Below, in pieces: positions 14,030-21,369 of a stretch of DNA of 21,369 bases. The stretch comes from Nonomuraea sp. Lineage in GTDB: Bacteria; Actinomycetota; Actinomycetes; Streptosporangiales; Streptosporangiaceae. The stretch is from assembly GCA_013362835.1 (NCBI GenBank), contig JABFVJ010000458.1, forward strand, positions 1 through 21,369, written 5' to 3'. Every line of letters begins with the position of its first letter. Position 1 is the stretch's first letter. A program made the position numbers and the translations under genes. A model generated the notes under the pieces. The model was not told where the DNA came from and made no database searches. It saw only the letters and a list, made by a program, of their open reading frames with translations.

Positions 14030-14998
14030 TCAGGAGGATGATCTCCGCAAGACATACGGCTGGACCACGCCGAGCCCTCTCGCCGGCCGTTTCCTGATCT
14101 TGTGGACCTCGAAGCCCTCCAGCCCGTCGGCCAGGTCCGAATCGATCAGGATCGTCCCCGGCCTGGCGATGGCCGTGAGCCGGGCGGCCAGATTGACCGT
14201 GGTGCCGAACACGTCGCCCATCATCGGCACCACCGGCCCGTACGCCATGCCGATGCGCAGCTCCAGGCTCTCGGCGAGGTCGAGCGCGATGGCGGCGGCC
14301 TGGGCCGGGGCGGGCGCGGTGAACAGGACCTCGTCGCCGAGCGTCTTGACCAGCCGCGCGCCGTGGGCGGCCACCACGTCGGCGGCGCGCGACTCGAAGC
14401 CCTCGACCAGGTCGGCGAGCTCCCGCTCGCCCAGCTCGCGCGAGCGCCTGGTGAAGGAGACCAGGTCGGCGAAGCCGACCGCGATCGACACGCGGGCCGG
14501 CACGAGCTCGTCGTGGTCGTCCGCGATGGCCAGCAGGCGGGTGCCGGCGGCGGCGAGCTGGGCCCGCCAGACGTGGATCAGCACGTGCTCGAAGTCGGGC
14601 AGCAGGGCCCGCGCGGTGTCGAGGACCCTGGTCAGGTCGTCGGCGGCGGGCTCGTCGGGCAGCACCGCGCCGATCATGATCTCCGCCTGCCACTGCGCGA
14701 GCCTGGCGGTGGTCTGGCCGAGCGCGCGGGCCATGCGGATGACGGTCGGCTCGTCGAGCAGGCCGCCGTCGAGCATCCTGCGCACCCTACGCAGCGCGGC
14801 CACGTCGGCGTCGGTGAACGCCACGGCGTCGTCGGCCAGCTGGGCGAAGCCGAGCGCCCGCCAGATGCGCTCGGCGAGCTCCTGCGACACCCCGGCCCCG
14901 GCCGCGACCTGCTCGCGCGTGAAGCGGGGCGGGACGCCGAGCAGCGTGCGCTCGATCTCCTCGGCCGTCGGCCTGCCGCGTGGTTCGGGGGCGTTCAC
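14030..14998 (-). CDS. class III adenylate cyclase with N-terminal regulatory domain
   Basis: A 322-residue cytoplasmic cyclase making cAMP from ATP. Residues 1-165 form a helical regulatory domain like the autoinhibitory pH-sensing domain of mycobacterial Rv1264 and the Streptomyces Cya. The catalytic domain (about 168-322) has metal Asp178 in VGFADLVSFT and Lys218 with Asp222 in VKTLGDEVLF. Asp262 is in GDVFG, and Asn269 and Arg273 are in TVNLAARL. The Lys/Asp pair specifies adenine and all catalytic positions are present, so it should be active. The GTG at 14996-14998 has no good ribosome site; TAGCCT 6 nt upstream could be a leaderless -10. It lies between the PH-domain gene and mscR. Confidence 0.92.
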   Translation of the reverse strand: MNAPEPRGRPTAEEIERTLLGVPPRFTREQVAAGAGVSQELAERIWRALGFAQLADDAVAFTDADVAALRRVRRMLDGGLLDEPTVIRMARALGQTTARLAQWQAEIMIGAVLPDEPAADDLTRVLDTARALLPDFEHVLIHVWRAQLAAAGTRLLAIADDHDELVPARVSIAVGFADLVSFTRRSRELGERELADLVEGFESRAADVVAAHGARLVKTLGDEVLFTAPAPAQAAAIALDLAESLELRIGMAYGPVVPMMGDVFGTTVNLAARLTAIARPGTILIDSDLADGLEGFEVHKIRKRPARGLGVVQPYVLRRSSS

Positions 14999-15017
14999 CT
15001 CAGCAGGCTACGCCACG

Positions 15018-15536
15018 TCACCTGCCGTCGATCTCCCCGTCGGACGCGTCCTCGACCAGCTTGAACAGGTCCATACGGACGTCCTGGATCCTCGGGATGT
15101 CCCGCAGCACGATCTGACCCCGCTCGCCCGCGGACTCGACGGTCAGCGTGCCGCAGCCGAGCAGGCGTTCGAGGAACGTCTGGTCGGAGCTGACGGTGTT
15201 GACCTTGGCCATCGGGATCTCGTCGGTCGACTTGTTGAGCACGCCCATGCTGATCGTGAACCGGTGGGTGGTGAGCACGTAGCCGGTGTTCTTCCACTGG
15301 AGGTAGGGCACGAACGAGAAGATCGTCAGCAGGATGAGGGCGATGACGACCACGGCGATCCTGCCGTAGGAGGTGACGCTGTCCCCCCATGTGGTGGGGA
15401 AGAAGTACAGGGCCGCACCCGTCGCCAGGGCGACGAGGATCAGCGCGAAGAACGGGCCGACCAGGCGCTTCCAGTGGGGATGGAAGGACCGGACGCGCCG
15501 CTCACCCTGGGTCAGATGGTGGTCGGGAAGGGTCAT
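15018..15536 (-). CDS. PH-domain (DUF304-type) membrane protein
   Basis: A 172-residue protein with two N-terminal membrane segments (about 27-46 and 59-79) and a bacterial PH-like domain facing the cytoplasm: NTGYVLTTHRFTISMGVLNK, EIPMAKVNTVSSDQTFLERL and LTVESAGERGQIVLRDI. The family has no established biochemical role; some members act in envelope stress or as scaffolds. ATG at 15534-15536 is chosen; a GTG two codons earlier (15540-15542) is equally possible, and neither has a strong ribosome site. It lies downstream of birA (about 60 nt) and upstream of the adenylate cyclase, an order I also recall from Streptomyces. Confidence 0.85.
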   Translation of the reverse strand: MTLPDHHLTQGERRVRSFHPHWKRLVGPFFALILVALATGAALYFFPTTWGDSVTSYGRIAVVVIALILLTIFSFVPYLQWKNTGYVLTTHRFTISMGVLNKSTDEIPMAKVNTVSSDQTFLERLLGCGTLTVESAGERGQIVLRDIPRIQDVRMDLFKLVEDASDGEIDGR

Positions 15537-15596
15537 GCGCACATGCTGCCACCAACGCCGCCCAGCGGCTACGGCGCGACAAATGCGGCGGCCCGG

Positions 15597-16418
15597 CTAT
15601 CCGGTGGCCCGGACGTGGACGACGTCGCCCGCGCCCAGCGTGTAGCGCTGGTCGCCCGCGTCGAGCTGCAGGTGGCCGGAGCCGTCGACGCCGGTCGCGA
15701 GGCCCGTCACCGCCTGCTCGCCGGGCAGCTCGACCCGCACCCGGCGGCCCACGGTGGCGCTGGTGGCGAGGTAGGCGGCGCGCAGCCCGGAAGCCTCGGC
15801 GTCGCCGCCCGCCTCCTCCCAGTCGCGGTAGTGGCTCTCGACCTCGCGCAGCACGGCCCGCAGCAGCGGATCGCGGTCGAGGCAGGCCGCCTTCTCCATG
15901 GCCAGCGACGTGGCCGTGGCGACCGGGGCCTCCTCCTCGCGGAGCGTCACGTTGAGGCCCATGCCGATGACGACGGCGCCGTCGACCCGCTCGGCCAGCA
16001 CCCCGGCCAGCTTGCGCTCGCCGATCAGCAGGTCGTTGGGCCATTTGAGGCGTACGTCCACCTCGGCCAGGCGGCGTACGGCCGAGGCGGCGGCGACGCC
16101 GTACAGCAGCGGCAGCCAGCCCTGGGTGAGGATCGGCGCCGTGGGCTTGAGCAGGATCGAGAACGTCAGCCCGGAACGCGGCGGCGCCGACCAGGCGCGG
16201 TCGAGCCGGCCCCGGCCCGCGACCTGCGACTCGGCCACCAGCACGGTGCCCTCCGCCGCTCCCTCGCGGGCGGCCGCGGCGAGGTCGGCGTTCGTCGAGC
16301 CGGTGCTGTCGACGACGGTGACGCCGGTCCAGAGCGACCCCGGGCGCACGAGGGCACGGGTCAGCGCCGCCTCGGAGAGCGGTGGACGGTCGAGGTCGGA
16401 GTAGCGCGAGAAGGGCAT
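15597..16418 (-). CDS. birA: biotin-[acetyl-CoA carboxylase] ligase
   Basis: A 273-residue enzyme that activates biotin with ATP and attaches it to the biotin carrier lysine of acyl-CoA carboxylases. The biotinyl-AMP loop VAGRGRLDRAW (GRGR at 68-71) and KWPNDLLIGERKLAGVL (Lys125, Lys136) are intact, as is the small C-terminal domain (VGRRVRVELPG). It lacks the N-terminal helix-turn-helix of E. coli BirA, so it is a group I ligase without repressor function. ATG at 16416-16418. It heads a minus-strand run of five genes and is divergent from the molybdoenzyme gene. Confidence 0.93.
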   Translation of the reverse strand: MPFSRYSDLDRPPLSEAALTRALVRPGSLWTGVTVVDSTGSTNADLAAAAREGAAEGTVLVAESQVAGRGRLDRAWSAPPRSGLTFSILLKPTAPILTQGWLPLLYGVAAASAVRRLAEVDVRLKWPNDLLIGERKLAGVLAERVDGAVVIGMGLNVTLREEEAPVATATSLAMEKAACLDRDPLLRAVLREVESHYRDWEEAGGDAEASGLRAAYLATSATVGRRVRVELPGEQAVTGLATGVDGSGHLQLDAGDQRYTLGAGDVVHVRATG

Positions 16419-16502
16419 CTCCCTATCTTGGCCGAACTTCTGTCGAGGTCATCGCGCGACGCCGACTGTCTCGAAGCGGGCCGGAGGGGTAAAGATGGGG
16501 GA

Positions 16503-18703
<2,201 letters not shown>

Positions 18704-18707
<4 letters not shown>

Positions 18708-19546
18708 GGACGACGCGGCCGGGGCCCACCACCCGCGTCAGGATCAGGGAGCTGGCGGGCTCCGGCGCGAGCGACCGGCGCGACGACCTCGCCACCGAGG
18801 AGCCGCTGGAGATCCGCCTCACCGCTCCCGACGGCACGCGCAAGACGGTCGCGATCACCATGCGCACGCCGGGGCACGACTTCGAGCTCGCCGCCGGGTT
18901 CCTGGGCGGCGAGGGCCTGGCCGGGCCCGGCGACATCGCCGCCATCGCGTACTGCGTGGACGAGGACCTGCCGCCCGAGGCCCGCTACAACACCGTCACC
19001 GTGCGCCTGCGCGGGCCGATCCCCGACCTGCCCGCGCTCGACCGCCACTTCCTCACCTCCAGCGCGTGCGGCGTGTGCGGCTCGGCCAGCCTCGACGCCC
19101 TGCGCGACCGCTGCGCGCCGCTCCCCAGGGGGGCGCTGGAGATCACCCCGGAGCTCCTGTACGGGCTTCCCGGCGCGTTGCGCGAGGCGCAGGGCGTGTT
19201 CGGCAAGACCGGCGGGCTGCACGCGGCGGGCCTGTTCTCGGCGGCGGGCACGCTGATCGCGCTGCGCGAGGACGTCGGCCGGCACAACGCGGTCGACAAG
19301 CTGGTCGGCTGGGCCGCGCTCGGCGAACGGCTGCCGCTCGCCGAGCACGTGCTCATGGTCAGCGGCCGGGCCAGCTACGAGATCATGCAGAAGGCGCTGG
19401 CCGCGGGCATCGGCGTGGTGTGCGCGGTGTCGGCGCCCTCCTCCCTGGCCGTCGATCTGGCCAGGGAGTTCGGGATGACGCTGGTGGGGTTCCTGCGTGG
19501 CGAGCGCTGCAACGTCTACGCCGGTCAGGAGCGGATCACGGCGTAG
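18704..19546 (+). CDS. fdhD: formate dehydrogenase accessory sulfurtransferase FdhD
   Basis: A 280-residue sulfurtransferase that passes sulfur from a cysteine desulfurase to the molybdenum cofactor of formate dehydrogenase-type enzymes. Family signatures are MRTPGHDFELAAGFL, SSACGVCGSASL with Cys122 and Cys125, and EDVGRHNAVDKLVG. SGRASYEIMQKA and FLRGERCNVY complete the set. The GTG at 18704-18706 overlaps the TGA of the molybdoenzyme gene (GTGA). This coupling identifies the upstream protein as its client. The 3' end overlaps the convergent exported-protein gene by 11 bp. Confidence 0.94.
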
Positions 19547-20579
19547 CCTGGCAGGTCACGGCGAGCGTCGACGTCAGCGCGGGCTTGTTGTTGTTCAGCA
19601 CCTCCAGCGTGAGGTTCCCCGACTGCTTGGTCTTCTGGTACCACCAGGAGGCCTGCACGTTCAGGAACCCGCTTTCCGGCACGGTGAGCACCCGGTATTC
19701 GAGCGGCACCCCGCTCATCAGCCAGCGGTAGCTGATCTGCGTGCCCACCGGAGCCGTGAACGTGCCGTGCGCGGTCACGTAGGGGTCCTCGCTGCAGTCG
19801 CCGTAGTAGGCCATCGGCGTGATCCCGCTTATCCGCACGTAGGGCACCGGGGACGGCACCGCCCTGCACCTCCAGAAGTACGCCTCCTCCTTGACGGGCT
19901 TGTTGTGGTTGAGGATCTCGACGCGTACCCGGCCGTCGCCGCTGGATCGCGCGGAGTTGTACCACAAGTCCCCGATGTGGGTCTTGACCCCGCCTCTGAG
20001 CTGTTGCGACCTGGGCCACCCCGGAACGCCGTCCACGACGACCCGGTACTGGATCTCCGTGTCGCGGTCCGCGACGACGGTCGCCTCCGCCCTGAGCCCG
20101 ACGGAGCCGGTGCACTCACCGGCGAACCGCGGCGTCAGCATGGCGTGGAACGTCACGTACGCCGGGGGCGAGGCCGGGCCGCAGGCGAAGGTGAATCCCT
20201 GCTCGGCCACGCCGCCCTGGGCGGTGAGGCGGACGCGGTGGGAGCCGGCGTCGGCGGTGCCGTAGTTCCAGGTGGCCGCCACGGTCTGGGACCTGGGCTG
20301 GGTGCTCTCGGGGAAGGAGAGCGTCGCGCTGCGCAGTTGCCTGTCGTCGAGCTGCCACGTGTAGACGACCTCGGCGGCCGGCCCGGCCGGGAGCTCGACG
20401 TGTCCGGCGACGTTGTAGGTGACGGGCGCCGCGCACGTGCCCGAGTAGCTGCCGGGGGTGAGCCCGTCGATCGCCACCTGCGGCGGGTCCGCCCGGAGCG
20501 CGGCGGCGGCCGGTACGGGGGCGGCGGCCAGCAGGCTGCCGAGCAACGCCGAGCCCAGCAGCATGGCTGTCCATCTCAT
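19536..20579 (-). CDS. exported protein with three ~100-residue Cys-pair domains
   Basis: A 347-residue protein with a Sec signal peptide (MRW, hydrophobic 5-20, cleavage near AAAA about 24-27). The mature part is three related domains: about 36-135, 142-240 and 247-345. Each starts with a (S/G)xC motif and ends with xC, giving Cys pairs 49/133, 156/238 and 262/343, presumably disulfides. Each has a central Trp (104, 206, 312/313). Domains 2 and 3 share YR-x-V/L-x-x-G-V-P and LNxNKP. This looks like Ig/fibronectin-like beta domains, but no named family is recognised. AAGGAGG lies 9 nt before the ATG and part of it is inside a strong hairpin. Its paralogue lies immediately upstream. Confidence 0.85.
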   Translation of the reverse strand: MRWTAMLLGSALLGSLLAAAPVPAAAALRADPPQVAIDGLTPGSYSGTCAAPVTYNVAGHVELPAGPAAEVVYTWQLDDRQLRSATLSFPESTQPRSQTVAATWNYGTADAGSHRVRLTAQGGVAEQGFTFACGPASPPAYVTFHAMLTPRFAGECTGSVGLRAEATVVADRDTEIQYRVVVDGVPGWPRSQQLRGGVKTHIGDLWYNSARSSGDGRVRVEILNHNKPVKEEAYFWRCRAVPSPVPYVRISGITPMAYYGDCSEDPYVTAHGTFTAPVGTQISYRWLMSGVPLEYRVLTVPESGFLNVQASWWYQKTKQSGNLTLEVLNNNKPALTSTLAVTCQATP

Positions 20580-20580
20580 C

Positions 20581-20615
20581 CTGGGGTTCCTCCTTGTGAT
20601 GGTGAGGAACCCCAG
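20581..20615 (-). promoter_or_regulatory. hairpin covering the ribosome site of the exported-protein gene
   Basis: CTGGGGTTCCTC and GAGGAACCCCAG form a perfect 12-bp stem with an 11-nt loop. On the minus-strand RNA the 3' arm contains the GAGG of the AAGGAGG ribosome site and ends 1 nt before the ATG (20579). It could act as a translational switch, or simply as a terminator for the upstream paralogue; no U-tract follows. Confidence 0.6.
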
Positions 20616-20661
20616 GGTCTCCAGGCCGGCTTGTGCCCTGGTTGGATCTGCCTTGCGAGGG

Positions 20662-21369
20662 CTATTGGCAGGTCACGGGGTAGACGCCCGCCGCCGACGG
20701 CTTGTTGTGGTTCAGCACCTCAAGCTTCACCACCCCGCTGGTCTTCGAGTCGCGGTGCCAGTACGCGGCCTGGATGTCCAGGTAGCCGCTGTCGGAGGTC
20801 TTGTGCGTGCTGGGCTCCCAGGGCTTCCCGTCGACCACCCAGCGGTAGGTGATCTCCGTGCCCGGCGCGGCCTGGAAGCCGGCGTGGGCGGTCACGTACG
20901 GCGCGGCCACGCAGTCGCCGTAGTAGGCGACCGGGCGGAACGCCCTGATCCGTACGGTGCCGGGGTTCGGGTCGATCGGCTTGCACGTCAGGGTGTAGGG
21001 GGCTTCCTTGACCGGCTTGTTCTGGTTCAGCAGCTCGATGCGCGCCGTTCCGGTCATGCTGGACTTGGCCGCGCTGTACCAGAAGTCGCCCAGCCCGTTG
21101 GGGTAACCGGGGACGACGTGCAGGGTCCTGACGACGCCCGGCTTGCCGTCCACGACGAGGCGGTAGCGGATGTCGACCGGCTTGTCCGTCGTGATGTGGC
21201 CGTCCACGCGAAGCATGGTGGAGCCGGTGCAGTCACCCTGGTAGACGGGTGTCTGGATGTCGTTGAGCGTCAGGTTCGCGGTCTGCGGCTCGGCCGAGCA
21301 GGTGAGCGTGAACGAGCGCTCCACGGGCTGGGCCGGGCCCCGGTCGGTGACCAGGCCGAGCTTGTGCGT
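20662..21369 (-). CDS. exported Cys-pair repeat protein, paralogue (partial)
   Basis: The C-terminal 235 residues of a protein whose start lies beyond the right edge; the frame is open to 21369. It contains the end of one domain (Cys24 of the fragment, in FTLTC) and two complete domains with Cys pairs 47/129 and 153/234. Both carry the same YR-x-V-VDGKP and LNxNKP motifs as its neighbour. The last two domains align one-to-one with domains 2 and 3 of the downstream gene, including AYYGDC and PYVTAH, and both proteins end in VTCQ. This points to a gene duplication. The GTG at 21322-21324 is not a credible start because it falls inside a domain. Function unknown. Confidence 0.8.
   Translation of the reverse strand, partial: THKLGLVTDRGPAQPVERSFTLTCSAEPQTANLTLNDIQTPVYQGDCTGSTMLRVDGHITTDKPVDIRYRLVVDGKPGVVRTLHVVPGYPNGLGDFWYSAAKSSMTGTARIELLNQNKPVKEAPYTLTCKPIDPNPGTVRIRAFRPVAYYGDCVAAPYVTAHAGFQAAPGTEITYRWVVDGKPWEPSTHKTSDSGYLDIQAAYWHRDSKTSGVVKLEVLNHNKPSAAGVYPVTCQ

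Overview
This is a very GC-rich stretch of an actinomycete chromosome. Mycothiol-dependent formaldehyde/S-nitrosomycothiol dehydrogenase, DmdR/IdeR-type iron boxes, several candidate leaderless genes and the overall gene set all point to a soil actinobacterium. Streptosporangiaceae or a relative is my best guess, but that is inference from gene style only. Most of the window is orderly core and housekeeping sequence. The first ~1.2 kb is decayed accessory sequence, and the right end carries a family of secreted repeat proteins.

Layout. (1) 1-1125: a DUF4240 gene broken by a frameshift and an XRE-type antitoxin-like gene with an in-frame TAG. (2) 1.3-3.9 kb: an acyl-CoA dehydrogenase (-) divergent from a UDP-glucose 6-dehydrogenase (+). 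(3) 4.0-6.5 kb: a minus-strand purine cluster, lipoprotein -> purK -> 24-codon small ORF -> purE, in which the small ORF overlaps purK and purE by 4 nt each. (4) 6.7-9.1 kb: a GtrA-family membrane protein (+) whose 3' end overlaps an OmpR-type two-component pair (-). The upstream region of the pair carries direct repeats that look like response-regulator sites. (5) 9.4-11.5 kb: a conserved hypothetical gene, then an NmrA-like NAD(P)-binding protein divergent from a MarR regulator across a clear palindromic operator. (6) 11.5-12.3 kb: bfd-bfr (bacterioferritin-associated ferredoxin and bacterioferritin) behind two tandem iron boxes. (7) 12.3-16.4 kb: five closely packed minus-strand genes, birA -> PH-domain membrane protein -> class III adenylate cyclase -> mscR -> metallo-beta-lactamase-fold hydrolase. 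The last two form the formaldehyde/nitrosothiol detoxification pair. (8) 16.5-19.5 kb: an FdhF/YdeP-type molybdopterin oxidoreductase with its sulfurtransferase fdhD (4-nt overlap). (9) 19.5-21.4 kb: two adjacent paralogous exported proteins made of ~100-residue domains, each with one Cys pair. The second runs off the window.

No CRISPR array, insertion sequence, tRNA or rRNA was seen. The least explained parts are the tandem exported Cys-pair repeat proteins with a ribosome-site hairpin between them, the purK/purE small ORF, and the regulatory DNA upstream of the two-component system. I found no convincing new multi-gene defence or biosynthetic system. The molybdoenzyme/FdhD pair and the cyclase/mycothiol cluster are known types of arrangement with open functional questions.
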